The position numbers and the translations under genes were made by a program. From positions 62,001 to 126,000 of the forward strand of contig NZ_QRDZ01000027.1 of assembly GCF_003386235.1 (NCBI RefSeq): a stretch of DNA of 64,000 nucleotides. The letters run 5' to 3'. The notes beneath the pieces were generated by a model. It saw only the letters and a list, made by a program, of their open reading frames with translations, had not been told where the DNA came from and did no database searches. Position 1 is the first letter of the stretch; every line of letters starts with the position of its first letter. Below are positions 18,717-27,211 of this stretch, in pieces. This stretch comes from Cohnella phaseoli (GTDB lineage: Bacteria; Bacillota; Bacilli; Paenibacillales; Paenibacillaceae).

Positions 18717-20060
18717 ATGTATATCTACTATCGGATTGCGGACGAATTGGAGGAAGGCATCAAGCAGGGAACCTATCGAGAGGGAAAAAAGCTGCCCTCG
18801 GTTCGCGAGCTTTGCGCAGTCTATCGCTGCAACAAGAGTACTGCAATCCAGGCGCTAAAGGAGCTGGAAAATCGGAAGCTGGCCTATGTCGTTCCGCGTA
18901 GCGGACATTACGTGCTGAAGAGGTCGTTCCAGTCCGCGCGGGAGCCTCGGGGCGAATACGACTTCGCGACCGCTGCGCCGGATTGGAACGCGTTCCCTTA
19001 TGCAGAATTCCAGCACTGCATCCGCAAGGCGATGGATTTCTATCAGCGGGATTTGTTCGGCTACGGAACGCAGAGAGGGCTGCCCGCGCTGCTGAAAGCT
19101 GCCAAACAGCAGCTGGAAAGCCATCAGGTGTTCGCCAAGGAGGAGCGGCTGATTGTGACGTCCGGCGTTCAGGAGGCGCTGTTTATCCTGATCTCGATGC
19201 CGTTTCCGAACGGAAAGGAGACGATTCTCGTCGAGCAGCCGGGTTATCATCTGGTCGTGGAGTACTTGAATCGGTTCGGCCGCAAAGCCCTCGGGATCGA
19301 AAGAACCGCCCATGGAATCGATCTGGCCCGGCTGGAGGAACTGTTTCGACAGGGCGACATCAAGTTTTTCTGCACGATGCCCCGCTTTCACAATCCGCTC
19401 GGAACGTCCTATTCAAAGCAAGAGAAGCTGGCGATATTGAAGCTTGCGCATAAGTATGACGTGTACATCGTCGAGGACGATTTTCTCGCAGACTTCGAAC
19501 GGGATGCCAAGGCGGACCCGATCTACAGCTATGATGCGCACAATCGCGTCGTCTACTTGAAAAGCTATTCGAAGATTATGTTTCCGGGACTGCGGATCGG
19601 CGTGGCTGTGCTCCCTCCGACGCTGATGCCCGTTTTTCAGGAATATCGGACGTATATCCACATCGACAGCTCCATGATCTCGCAGGGTGCGTTGGAAATC
19701 TATATTCAGAGCGGCATGTTCGAGCATCACCGTGATAAAATCCAGACGCCCTATCTCCGTCGCGCCCAAGCGCTGAACGATGCGGTGGGCGTCATGGGCG
19801 CGACGCTTCCGGACCTCGTCCGGCTGGCCGGGCCGACCGGTTGCATGCATACGCATATCGAGCTGGATCGGCGCGTGAATGTAGATAGACTGATCGAAGG
19901 CGCGGAGCGCAGGGGCGTCGTTGTCGAGACGGCGAACATCAACTATCTCGCCGACTTCCCGAGGCGCAAAATCGTTAAGCTGAACGTGTCCATGGTCGAG
20001 GCGGAACGGATTGGGGAAGGGATCGGGCGGTTGGCGGAGGTTTTGTCGACGCTTCGGTAA
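18717..20060 (+). CDS. MocR-type PLP-dependent transcriptional regulator
   Basis: Fusion regulator of 447 residues. The N-terminal GntR winged helix (YYRIADELEEGIKQGTYREG, LPSVRELCAVYRCNKSTAIQALKELENRKLAYVV) is joined to a fold-type I aminotransferase domain (YGTQRGLPALLKA, VTSGVQEALFIL, CTMPRFHNPLGTSYS, EDDFLADFERD, and the PLP lysine in VYLKSYSKIMFPGLRIG). MocR proteins sense amino-acid or vitamin B6-type ligands and often regulate a divergent gene. Here that is the EamA transporter. The ATG at 18717 follows GAGCGGGAG. The Lys and the Asp-x-x-x motif are intact, so PLP binding is expected. Confidence 0.92.
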   Translation: MYIYYRIADELEEGIKQGTYREGKKLPSVRELCAVYRCNKSTAIQALKELENRKLAYVVPRSGHYVLKRSFQSAREPRGEYDFATAAPDWNAFPYAEFQHCIRKAMDFYQRDLFGYGTQRGLPALLKAAKQQLESHQVFAKEERLIVTSGVQEALFILISMPFPNGKETILVEQPGYHLVVEYLNRFGRKALGIERTAHGIDLARLEELFRQGDIKFFCTMPRFHNPLGTSYSKQEKLAILKLAHKYDVYIVEDDFLADFERDAKADPIYSYDAHNRVVYLKSYSKIMFPGLRIGVAVLPPTLMPVFQEYRTYIHIDSSMISQGALEIYIQSGMFEHHRDKIQTPYLRRAQALNDAVGVMGATLPDLVRLAGPTGCMHTHIELDRRVNVDRLIEGAERRGVVVETANINYLADFPRRKIVKLNVSMVEAERIGEGIGRLAEVLSTLR

Positions 20061-20094
20061 AAAAAGGATTGCATCCCGTCGGTCTTTCTGTTAT

Positions 20095-20125
20095 TTTTGA
20101 TATTAACAAATTGTTATTATCAAAA
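20095..20125 (+). promoter_or_regulatory. Palindrome upstream of the NAD operon
   Basis: A 31-bp inverted repeat: left arm TTTTGATATTAACAA, one central A, right arm TTGTTATTATCAAAA, with a single mismatch. It lies 59 bp before pnuC and is far more A+T-rich than its surroundings. Because the operon encodes an NrtR-like Nudix regulator, this is the obvious candidate operator. NrtR sites differ between lineages, so the assignment is inference. Confidence 0.6.
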
Positions 20126-20183
20126 CATTACAAAGATGTTCGCTTCAGCATTCGATGGGCGGGCGGCAGTCGGAGGGATACGG

Positions 20184-20864
20184 ATGAAGAAGCTGTGGGG
20201 CAGTTGGAACGTTTACGAGATCGCATGGCTGGCTTTGTTTTCGGGAGTCGCCATCGCGTTGACGGTTATTATGAAGGATACTGTATTTGGTTTTACCGTG
20301 TTTCTCACAGGCGTCCTCTGCGTCGTATTGGCGGCCAAAGGCAATCTGATGACTTACGTGTTCGGAATGTACAATACGTTCGGTTACGCTTATCTGGCTT
20401 ACACGAACGGGCTGTTCGGCGAGGTGGGGCTGAACCTGCTATTCTTCGTGCCGATGAATGTGGTCGGTTTCGTTATGTGGAAGAAGCATCTTCGCGGCAA
20501 TCAACAGGTTAGTATGAGGCAGCTGGATATTAGAGGTTTGGTGATTGTGGCGGCGATCTGCGTGGCGGGCAGCGGTGCTCTCGGGTATGGCCTGTCGTTG
20601 ATCGAGGGGCAGAATTCGCCTTACATCGACGCGCTGACGACTGTTTTATCGATTGTGGCGACGATTTTGATGGTGAGAAGATACAAGGAGCAATGGCTTG
20701 TCTACATTGTGCTTAATGTTTTCACGGTGCTGCTGTGGGTGATCCGAACGGCGGACGGCAGCCCGGACGGCATGCTGATGATCGTGATGTGGAGCGCGTA
20801 TCTGGTCAATGCGATATACGGCTACTACACGTGGAATAAAGGGGCAAGGGAGGCGCGGGCATGA
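20184..20864 (+). CDS. pnuC: PnuC-family nicotinamide riboside/mononucleotide transporter
   Basis: Integral membrane carrier of 226 residues with about seven helices (for example IAWLALFSGVAIALTVIM, TGVLCVVLAAKGNLMTYVFG, WLVYIVLNVFTVLLWVI). The family signature is seen around AKGNLMTYVFGMYNTFGYAYLAY and VPMNVVGFVMWKKH. It imports a pyridine precursor, usually nicotinamide riboside. An ATG at 20097 exists, but the ATG at 20184 follows CGGAGGG and begins the first helix, so it is chosen. The last 4 bp overlap the nadR-like gene (ATGA), which would phosphorylate and adenylylate the imported riboside. A strong palindrome lies upstream. Confidence 0.93.
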   Translation: MKKLWGSWNVYEIAWLALFSGVAIALTVIMKDTVFGFTVFLTGVLCVVLAAKGNLMTYVFGMYNTFGYAYLAYTNGLFGEVGLNLLFFVPMNVVGFVMWKKHLRGNQQVSMRQLDIRGLVIVAAICVAGSGALGYGLSLIEGQNSPYIDALTTVLSIVATILMVRRYKEQWLVYIVLNVFTVLLWVIRTADGSPDGMLMIVMWSAYLVNAIYGYYTWNKGAREARA

Positions 20865-21892
20865 AAACGTTGGGTTTAACGCTGGGCAAATTCGCCCCGC
20901 TGCATAAGGGACATCAATATATGTTCGAGACGGCTTTGCGCGAGGTCGACGAGCTGATCGTGGTCATTTACGAGACGGATGTGACTCCGGTTCCGCTGCA
21001 GGTTCGCGCCGCCTGGATTCGCAAGCTGTACCCGACCGTCAGAGTCATCGAGGCGTGGGCCGGGCCGGACGGCTATTCGAACGACCGGGAGCACGAGATT
21101 CGCGAGGAACAGTACATTCTCGGACTGTTGAACGGCGAGCAGGTGACGCATTTCTATTCCAGCGAGTTTTATGGCGAGCATATGAGCAAGGCGCTCGGCG
21201 CAATCGACCGGCGGGTGGACGAAGCGCGCGGCGTCGTGCCGATCTCGGCGACGATGGTTCGCTCCGATCCGTACAAATACCGGGAATTCGTCAGCGATAT
21301 CGTCTATCGGGACTTGATCGTTAAAGTCGTCTTCGTAGGAGCGATGTCGACGGGGAAATCCACGATTACCGAGGCGCTGGCCAAACGGTACGGAACGACG
21401 TTTGCAAGCGAATACGGCCGGGATTACTGGACCGAGCATCAAGTGGACCGCAGAATCGATCTGCCGGCCTTCGACGAGATTGCGATCGGCCACCTTGAAC
21501 GTGAAGAGCAGGCGCTGCTGGAGGCGAATCGCTACTTGTTTGTGGACACTAATGCGATTACGACCTATATGTTCGCGCTTGATTATCACGGAACGGCGCC
21601 GGAGCTGCTCACCCGGATTGCGCTCGAGAACGCGCAGCGGTACGACCTGTTCTTCCTGTGCGACGACGACATTCCGTACGACGATACATGGGACCGGAGC
21701 GGGGATCAGAAGCGCCATGTGTTCCACAAGCAGATCATTGCGGATTTGAAGCAGCGCCGGATTCCCTACATCACGCTGAGGGGCGACCTGGAGGAACGAA
21801 TGAGCAAGGTCGCCGAGGTACTGGCCCGGTTTATGCCTTATAGCAACTTTTTCGGAGAGCTGACCGACAGAGGTTCAAGCAGATTGTCGTGA
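20861..21892 (+). CDS. nadR: NadR-like bifunctional NMN adenylyltransferase / ribosylnicotinamide kinase
   Basis: Cytoplasmic enzyme of 343 residues. The N-terminal nucleotidyltransferase domain has GKFAPLHKGHQYMF (the GxFxPxHxGH motif) and ISATMVRSDPYKY (the ISxTxxR motif), which bind ATP and NMN. The C-terminal kinase domain has a P-loop GAMSTGKSTITEAL and FVDTNAITT. Together they turn nicotinamide riboside into NMN and NAD. The DNA-binding helix-turn-helix of enterobacterial NadR is absent, as expected here. It overlaps pnuC by ATGA. Import and NAD synthesis therefore form one translational unit. Confidence 0.92.
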   Translation: MKTLGLTLGKFAPLHKGHQYMFETALREVDELIVVIYETDVTPVPLQVRAAWIRKLYPTVRVIEAWAGPDGYSNDREHEIREEQYILGLLNGEQVTHFYSSEFYGEHMSKALGAIDRRVDEARGVVPISATMVRSDPYKYREFVSDIVYRDLIVKVVFVGAMSTGKSTITEALAKRYGTTFASEYGRDYWTEHQVDRRIDLPAFDEIAIGHLEREEQALLEANRYLFVDTNAITTYMFALDYHGTAPELLTRIALENAQRYDLFFLCDDDIPYDDTWDRSGDQKRHVFHKQIIADLKQRRIPYITLRGDLEERMSKVAEVLARFMPYSNFFGELTDRGSSRLS

Positions 21893-21946
21893 GCGAGCAT
21901 GTTGAGCGTAAGGGCAGAACGAACGAGATTGGACGGGGATAAAAAA

Positions 21947-22843
21947 ATGGACGTGCGGGATCGCGACGGTTTGACGGAGAGGGAGTTTTTAGAGCGGTAT
22001 AGCGCAGGCGACTACGAGCGGCCTTCCGTGGCGGCGGATATGGTCATTTTCACCGTGACGGATGAGGAAGAAGACAACTACCGCAAGCTTCCGGAGAAGG
22101 AGCTGAGGGTTCTGCTCATCCAGCGCGGCGGCCACCCCTATCTGGGACGTTGGGCGCTGCCGGGCGGCTTTGTTCGGCCGACGGAGACGACGGAGCAGGC
22201 CGCACAGCGGGAGCTGAGCGAGGAAACGGGCGTGGACAACGTCTATCTGGAGCAGCTATACACGTTTAGCGATATTGGGCGCGATCCTCGGACATGGGTG
22301 ATGAGCTGCTCGTATATGGCGCTGATCGATGCCGGCAAAGTGCAGGTGCGGGCGGGAGACGATGCGGCGAACGCCGCGTGGTTTAAGGTGGCTTACCGTC
22401 TCCTGGGGGAAGGGAAGGAGCTGCTTAAGGACGGCGGATACGTGAGAACGCAGCAGCACGAGCTTAGGCTGGTGTCGGAGCACGGCGAGTTGACCGCGAT
22501 CGTGGAGCGGGCACAAACGGTGACCGAGACGGCTTCCTGCACGTCCTACAGGGTCGTGTCCAACGACGGGCTGGCGTTCGATCATGCCAAAATTATCGCG
22601 TACGCGATTGAACGTCTGCGAGGCAAAGTGAACTATACGGATATCGCGCTGCATTTGATGCCGAAGCTGTTTACGCTGACGGAGCTGCAGCAGGTGTACG
22701 AGGTCATTCTGGACAAGGAGCTGCTGAAAGCCGCCTTCCGGCGCAAAGTGGCCGATCTCGTCGCCGAGACGGACCATTACACGGAAAACGTCGGTCATCG
22801 TCCGTCCCGCTTATATCGCAGAAATTTGGAGGAATTGCGATGA
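21947..22843 (+). CDS. NrtR-like Nudix-domain transcriptional regulator
   Basis: Protein of 298 residues. The N-terminal Nudix domain keeps the full box: GFVRPTETTEQAAQRELSEETGV fits Gx5Ex7REUxEExGU, so hydrolysis is possible. The C-terminal winged helix reads KVNYTDIALHLMPKLFTLTELQQVYEVILDK followed by FRRKV, as in NrtR repressors of NAD genes, whose known effector is ADP-ribose or a related nucleotide. An in-frame ATG at 21899 is possible but the ATG at 21947, after GGACGGGGAT, matches the usual N-terminus. The gene begins shortly after nadR and overlaps the next by ATGA, so the operon carries its own sensor. Confidence 0.85.
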   Translation: MDVRDRDGLTEREFLERYSAGDYERPSVAADMVIFTVTDEEEDNYRKLPEKELRVLLIQRGGHPYLGRWALPGGFVRPTETTEQAAQRELSEETGVDNVYLEQLYTFSDIGRDPRTWVMSCSYMALIDAGKVQVRAGDDAANAAWFKVAYRLLGEGKELLKDGGYVRTQQHELRLVSEHGELTAIVERAQTVTETASCTSYRVVSNDGLAFDHAKIIAYAIERLRGKVNYTDIALHLMPKLFTLTELQQVYEVILDKELLKAAFRRKVADLVAETDHYTENVGHRPSRLYRRNLEELR

Positions 22844-23427
22844 TTTACGATTTGGAACAGCTGCGGAGCGCCTGTCGGGCGGGCCGCAAGTTTAAATATT
22901 TGTTTTTCTGGGGCCATACGCCGCCTGTCGACGGTAGCGTGAACCAGAGCTGCTTAAGCCAATGGTGGATGAGCCCTTTTGAAATAGAAGGAACGGAGTA
23001 CTCCTGCACCGAGCAGTACATGATGGCCGAGAAGGCGAGGCTGTTCGGAGACGGCGAGATGCTGGCGGCAATTATGCAGGCCAAGCATCCTAAGGAAATG
23101 AAGGCGTTCGGCCGCTCCGTAGGAAACTTCGACAAGGACGTGTGGGAAAGTCGCTGCTACGAGATCGTGAAGCGGGGCTGCTTGGCTAAATTTTCGCAAA
23201 ACCCGCAGCTTTGGGACTTCTTGAAGTCAACCCGCAATCGCATTTTGGTCGAGGCCAGCCCTCCTGACCGCATCTGGGGCATCGGCATGGGGCAGTCCAA
23301 TCCGAACGCGGACAATCCGCTGCAATGGCGGGGAAGAAATCTGCTCGGCTTTGCGCTGACCGAGGCGCGCGACGAGCTGCTACAGAAAGAAGGGAATACG
23401 AATGAACCGCAAAGAGATCGCACATGA
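22840..23427 (+). CDS. NADAR-family (YbiA-like) protein
   Basis: Cytoplasmic protein of 195 residues in the NADAR superfamily. Diagnostic segments: FFWGHTPP, QWWMSPFEIEGTEYSCTEQYMMAEKARLFGD, GRSVGNFDKDVW, and GIGMGQSNPNADNPLQWRGRNLLGFALTEARDEL. Members cleave N-glycosidic bonds: YbiA/COG3236 acts on riboflavin precursors, and other NADARs remove ADP-ribose from guanine bases. The neighbourhood (NAD synthesis on one side, a PARG-like hydrolase on the other) favours an ADP-ribose role here, though that is inference. It overlaps the Nudix regulator by ATGA and the PARG-like gene by 26 bp, so translation is tightly coupled. Confidence 0.88.
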   Translation: MIYDLEQLRSACRAGRKFKYLFFWGHTPPVDGSVNQSCLSQWWMSPFEIEGTEYSCTEQYMMAEKARLFGDGEMLAAIMQAKHPKEMKAFGRSVGNFDKDVWESRCYEIVKRGCLAKFSQNPQLWDFLKSTRNRILVEASPPDRIWGIGMGQSNPNADNPLQWRGRNLLGFALTEARDELLQKEGNTNEPQRDRT

Positions 23428-24229
23428 GACCGTGCGCATAATGGAACAAGGTTGGTACGAATATGAGGGGCGACGGATCGACTTCTCGGTGCAGCAGAAG
23501 CGCTCAGAGGAAGCCAGCGTGCTGATCTCCCCGGAGCAGGGGCGAGAGATGGCAGCTCGGGTACAGATCCCGGAGACGCGGTCCGTGGCAGGGCGAGATC
23601 GCCGTTCCGTCGCCAACGAACCGACCGTCAAGGCGATTCTGGATTTCGCGAAAGCCGGAAAGCCTCGCGTCGGCGTACTGAATTTCGCCAGCGCCAAAAA
23701 CCCCGGAGGAGGCTTCCTGAACGGAGCCATGGCGCAGGAGGAAAGCTTGGCCGCTTCCAGCGGACTGTACGGCACGCTGCTGCGCAACGATGAATATTAC
23801 AAAGCCAACCGCGCTTACTCGTCCATGATGTACACCGACAATGCCATCTACTCCCCCGACGTCGTTTTTTTCCGGGATGAACGGTTTGAATTGCTGCATG
23901 CTCCGGTGACGGCCTCGGTGCTGACGCTGCCCGCAGTCAACTTCGGACAGGTGCTGTTGAAAGGGGAAGATCCGGCTAAGGCCGAGCAGGCGATGAAGGA
24001 CCGGATGCGGCTCGCGCTTGCGATTTTTGCTTCGATGGGGGATGAGAATTTGATCCTCGGAGCCTACGGCTGCGGCGTGTTCCGCAACGATCCGGTCAAG
24101 GTGGCTGCCTGGTGGAGGGAGCTGCTGGACTCGGAAGGGTATGGCGCTCTGTTCGGTGAAATCCGTTTTTCCGTACTGGACGCCAAGGATGGAAAATGTA
24201 TTAGCGCCTTTGAGCGGGAGTTTGGATGA
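23402..24229 (+). CDS. TIGR02452-family PARG-like ADP-ribose hydrolase
   Basis: Protein of 275 residues with the microbial PARG/TIGR02452 (macro-like) signature: NFASAKNPGGGFLNGAMAQEESLAASSGLY, in which the GGG loop and paired Glu bind ADP-ribose and catalyse cleavage, plus ILGAYGCGVFRNDP near the C-terminus. The fold is that of bacterial poly(ADP-ribose) glycohydrolases. The catalytic Gly-rich and Glu-Glu residues are intact. It overlaps the NADAR gene by 26 bp and ends the tight part of the operon; a modular repeat follows at 24253. Substrate could be protein, DNA or free ADP-ribose conjugates. Confidence 0.88.
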   Translation: MNRKEIAHETVRIMEQGWYEYEGRRIDFSVQQKRSEEASVLISPEQGREMAARVQIPETRSVAGRDRRSVANEPTVKAILDFAKAGKPRVGVLNFASAKNPGGGFLNGAMAQEESLAASSGLYGTLLRNDEYYKANRAYSSMMYTDNAIYSPDVVFFRDERFELLHAPVTASVLTLPAVNFGQVLLKGEDPAKAEQAMKDRMRLALAIFASMGDENLILGAYGCGVFRNDPVKVAAWWRELLDSEGYGALFGEIRFSVLDAKDGKCISAFEREFG

Positions 24230-24252
24230 GAACAGGAAGTTGGAACGATCAT

Positions 24253-24432
24253 GCGATAAAGCGGAAAATCCGCCTTAAATGCGCGAAACGGCCCATTTTG
24301 AAGGAAATAGAGCGGATTATCGGCTTTAAATTCGAGAAAAGCTGATTTTTTGAAAAATAAAGCGGAAAATCGGCTTTAATCGGGCCGAATCAGCCTGGCA
24401 GCCGGAAATAAAGCGGGAGACTCGCCTTATTT
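24253..24432 (+). repeat. Modular intergenic repeat, copy 2
   Basis: The 266 bp between the PARG-like gene and kptA hold this element and no gene. It consists of about four short imperfect palindromes on the theme ATAAAGCGGAAAATCCGCC. It matches the reverse complement of 17006-17184 in the same module order. Its hairpins could also terminate transcription or stabilise mRNA, so it may partly uncouple kptA from the upstream operon. Confidence 0.85.
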
Positions 24433-24495
24433 AAAAATGCTGCGAAATTAGCCGTACACTTTACAAAAAGTTTATGAAGAGAGGAGGGTTGCAAG

Positions 24496-25047
24496 ATGCG
24501 AAAGAACGACAGGGACGTCGCGCTTGGGCGGTTTCTGAGCCTGGTGCTTCGCCATAATCCAGCTGCGGCGGGAATTAAACTGGACGACAACGGTTGGGCC
24601 GATGTCGACAGCCTGCTGGCAGGCTGCAATCGCGCGGGCAAGAAGATCGACCCGGAAACGCTGGAGAGAATCGTTCGCGAGAACAACAAGCAGCGATACA
24701 AGTTTAACGAAGACCGAACCCGGATACGGGCCAATCAGGGGCATTCGGTGACGGTCGACGTGGAGATGGAGGAATGCGCTCCTCCCGAAAGGCTGTACCA
24801 CGGAACGGCTTCCCGTTCATTAGAGAGTATTCGCGCTGAAGGCATCCAAAAGGGGTCCCGGCAGCATGTGCATTTGTCGCGTGATACGGAGACGGCGATG
24901 CAGGTAGGCAAACGGCACGGGAGGCCACTCCTGCTGCGGGTCTCGGCGGCGAACATGCATCGGGACGGCCACAAGTTCTGGTTATCCGAGAACGGAGTCT
25001 GGCTGTGCGAGCATGTGCCGTGGGCGTATGTGACGCAAGAAGAATAG
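24496..25047 (+). CDS. kptA: RNA 2'-phosphotransferase Tpt1/KptA family
   Basis: Protein of 183 residues. KptA/Tpt1 uses NAD to remove a 2'-phosphate from RNA, releasing nicotinamide and ADP-ribose 1'',2''-cyclic phosphate. The N-terminal lobe shows LGRFLSLVLRHNP (first Arg-His pair) and NGWADVDSLL; RIRANQGHSV supplies the NAD-binding loop; the C-terminal lobe has LYHGTASRSLESIRAEGIQKGSRQHVHLS and the closing CEHVPWAYV. These are the expected catalytic Arg/His positions. The ATG follows GAGGAGGG. Its bacterial role is obscure, because tRNA splicing of the eukaryotic type is absent. Proximity to NAD and ADP-ribose genes is notable. Confidence 0.9.
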   Translation: MRKNDRDVALGRFLSLVLRHNPAAAGIKLDDNGWADVDSLLAGCNRAGKKIDPETLERIVRENNKQRYKFNEDRTRIRANQGHSVTVDVEMEECAPPERLYHGTASRSLESIRAEGIQKGSRQHVHLSRDTETAMQVGKRHGRPLLLRVSAANMHRDGHKFWLSENGVWLCEHVPWAYVTQEE

Positions 25048-25134
25048 GCTAAGAGGACTGAGGCATCTGGCGGAATCGAACCTTTTCCCTTTACCCGACC
25101 AATATGGGGCAAGAGAGATGAGGGGGAGAAGCCG

Positions 25135-25656
25135 ATGAGAAAATTGATGCTTGTGTGGATTGCGGTAATGGCGCTTGCGCTGGCGGCGTGCGGAGACAAG
25201 AAGGAGGCGCTGCCGTCTCCATTGGACTATATGGATTCCGTGGCGAGCGTAGACCTGGCTGCCGAGACCGGAGGGCTGAGCGATCTCGGTATTTCAGAGC
25301 AAGAGGTGGTCGCTCAGCGCGGAGAACCGAAGCTGAAAGGAAAGCTGCAAGGCTCGACGAGCTGGCGGGGAGATGTGGTCCTCGATTACGGAGATTTCAC
25401 TTACAATCTCAATGGCGGGCGGGTCGAAGGCTATTCTCTGAACGGGGAAGCGGCGACGGCTAGGCAGGTGAAAATCGGCGATGACGGGGCTCGGATAGAG
25501 ACGCAATACGGCAAAGACCATTACGTGCGCGAGATCGATCAATTGCGAATTTGGGGTTACCTGGATAAGGAGAACGGCAGAGCGATCGAATTCATGATGG
25601 AAAACGATCGTGTGACGATGATCGCCGTAGCCGATTTTGCGATGTATGAGTCATGA
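25135..25656 (+). CDS. Hypothetical lipoprotein
   Basis: Secreted protein of 173 residues with a lipoprotein signal (MRKLMLVWIAVMALALAAC; lipidated C19). The mature part is soluble and contains ISEQEVVAQRGEPKLKGKLQG and VVLDYGDFTYNLNGGRVEGY, a pattern also seen in small outer-surface lipoproteins of bacilli with SmpA/BamE-like folds. I do not recognise a family with confidence. The start follows GGGGGAGAAGCCG. Its stop overlaps the serine hydrolase start (ATGA), so the two are co-expressed and may act together at the cell surface. Confidence 0.8.
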   Translation: MRKLMLVWIAVMALALAACGDKKEALPSPLDYMDSVASVDLAAETGGLSDLGISEQEVVAQRGEPKLKGKLQGSTSWRGDVVLDYGDFTYNLNGGRVEGYSLNGEAATARQVKIGDDGARIETQYGKDHYVREIDQLRIWGYLDKENGRAIEFMMENDRVTMIAVADFAMYES

Positions 25657-27128
25657 AAAGGGTGTTAGGTCTACTGTTAGGTCTGCTGTTTGCAGCGCTG
25701 ATCGCGACCGTATCGTTCTTCCCTCCGTATGGCGTGCATGCGTCCGCGGCGTCCGGTTTGGGGCTGGATACGGCGAAGATCGATGCTCTGGTTCAAGAGG
25801 CGATGGAGCAGTATCGGATTCCGGGGCTGGCCGTCGGTTTCGTGCATAGAGACCACACGGTGTACGTGCAAGGATACGGGATAGCCGACGAAGGCAAGCG
25901 GCCGGTATCCCCCGCAACGCCGTTCATGCTAGGCTCGATAAGCAAATCGTTCACCGCGCTTGCGATCATGCAGCTTGTCGAGCAAGGAAGGCTAAAGTTG
26001 GACGATCCCGTCCGGCAGCACTTGCCGGAGCTGCGCTGGGAGGAATTCGAAGCGGGCGGTCCGGTCACGGTACGTCATCTGCTGAACCAGACGAGCGGAT
26101 TGTCTACCTATCACGGCAAAGCGTGGCTTGCCGACGGTAAACTCATGCCGGCGGATGCGCTCCGCCGGTTGGACGGGGTTAAGCTTAAAGAGGCGGCGGG
26201 AGCCGTCTTTTATTATTCCAACGTTAATTTCGTATTGCTTGGAGAGATCGTGGCCCGGGTCTCGGGAATGAGCTATGAGAAATATGTCGTCAAGAGCATC
26301 TTTCAACCGTTGGAGATGCGGAATAGCTTTGACGGGAATTCGGATGACGGAAGAATGGCCGTCGGCTATCAGTCCGTATTCGGCAAAATGCTGGAGACGA
26401 GGCACCCGATAGCGCCAGCGCTCGTTCCCGCCGGTTTTTTGGCTGCCTCGGCTGAGGATATGACGCATTACCTGACCGTTCAGCTCAACGGGGGGCAATA
26501 TGGCGGCCGAGCAATTTTGACCCCGGAAGGAATCCGAACGATGCATACGCCGGAAGCCGGCCAATCCTACGGCTTTGGCTGGTTTGCTTTCGGAGACAGG
26601 ATCTGGCACGGCGGGGACAATGAAAACTTTCACTCCGACGTGATCGTCGATCTCGATTCGGGATGGGGGCTCGTCGTGCTGATGAACACGAATGACGCGT
26701 TGAAAACGACGTTATACGGCCATGCCTACGGCGAGCTGTCGATGAGGCTGATGGAGGCGGTAGTGCGCGGTGGCGATCTGCCGCCGGGGTACCCGCCCTC
26801 AGTTCGATTTGGTCCCATTGAAGAGATCCTTAACGCCGCTTATGCAGTTGTGATGGTATGGATCGCAGCCGTTGTCGTTGGGATAGTTGTTCACCGCGGA
26901 AGGGGGGGCAGCCGGTTCCCGGTCTGGCTTCGAGCGTTGGCGATCGCACTTCTTTACATCATGCTGCCGCTAACGGTACTGATCGCAGTGCCGCGGCTGG
27001 CCGGAGCGCCTTGGGGAACGGTGTTAAGATTTTGCCCAGGCTCGGGGCATGCTCTGTTGGTTTTATCGTTCGCGTTAATTGTGCTCGGAACGGTCCAAAT
27101 GTTCTCGCTTACAGCCCGGCGAGTATAA
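25653..27128 (+). CDS. Beta-lactamase-type serine hydrolase, membrane-anchored
   Basis: Class C beta-lactamase/penicillin-binding-type hydrolase of 491 residues. A signal sequence (residues 1-30) is followed by the catalytic domain with SISK (S95, K98), the YSN motif (188-190) and an HGG motif near residue 323 in RIWHGGDNENF. After the domain come three or four hydrophobic segments (for example AVVMVWIAAVVVGIVVH and HALLVLSFALIVLGTVQMF), so the enzyme faces outward and is anchored in the membrane. Such proteins act as peptidases or esterases on peptidoglycan-related or unknown substrates. It overlaps the lipoprotein gene by ATGA. Confidence 0.9.
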   Translation: MKRVLGLLLGLLFAALIATVSFFPPYGVHASAASGLGLDTAKIDALVQEAMEQYRIPGLAVGFVHRDHTVYVQGYGIADEGKRPVSPATPFMLGSISKSFTALAIMQLVEQGRLKLDDPVRQHLPELRWEEFEAGGPVTVRHLLNQTSGLSTYHGKAWLADGKLMPADALRRLDGVKLKEAAGAVFYYSNVNFVLLGEIVARVSGMSYEKYVVKSIFQPLEMRNSFDGNSDDGRMAVGYQSVFGKMLETRHPIAPALVPAGFLAASAEDMTHYLTVQLNGGQYGGRAILTPEGIRTMHTPEAGQSYGFGWFAFGDRIWHGGDNENFHSDVIVDLDSGWGLVVLMNTNDALKTTLYGHAYGELSMRLMEAVVRGGDLPPGYPPSVRFGPIEEILNAAYAVVMVWIAAVVVGIVVHRGRGGSRFPVWLRALAIALLYIMLPLTVLIAVPRLAGAPWGTVLRFCPGSGHALLVLSFALIVLGTVQMFSLTARRV

Positions 27129-27211
27129 TCCGCGGGACACGTTTATAAAAAGGGGAAATATGGTACGATAAGTCAGAGCATAAGCAAAGGCAGACAGTAG
27201 GAGACGAGACG

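Noticed and set aside
20061-20183. Riboswitch upstream of pnuC
   Set aside because: No conserved helix set such as that of NAD or TPP riboswitches could be drawn; a DNA palindrome explains the region better.
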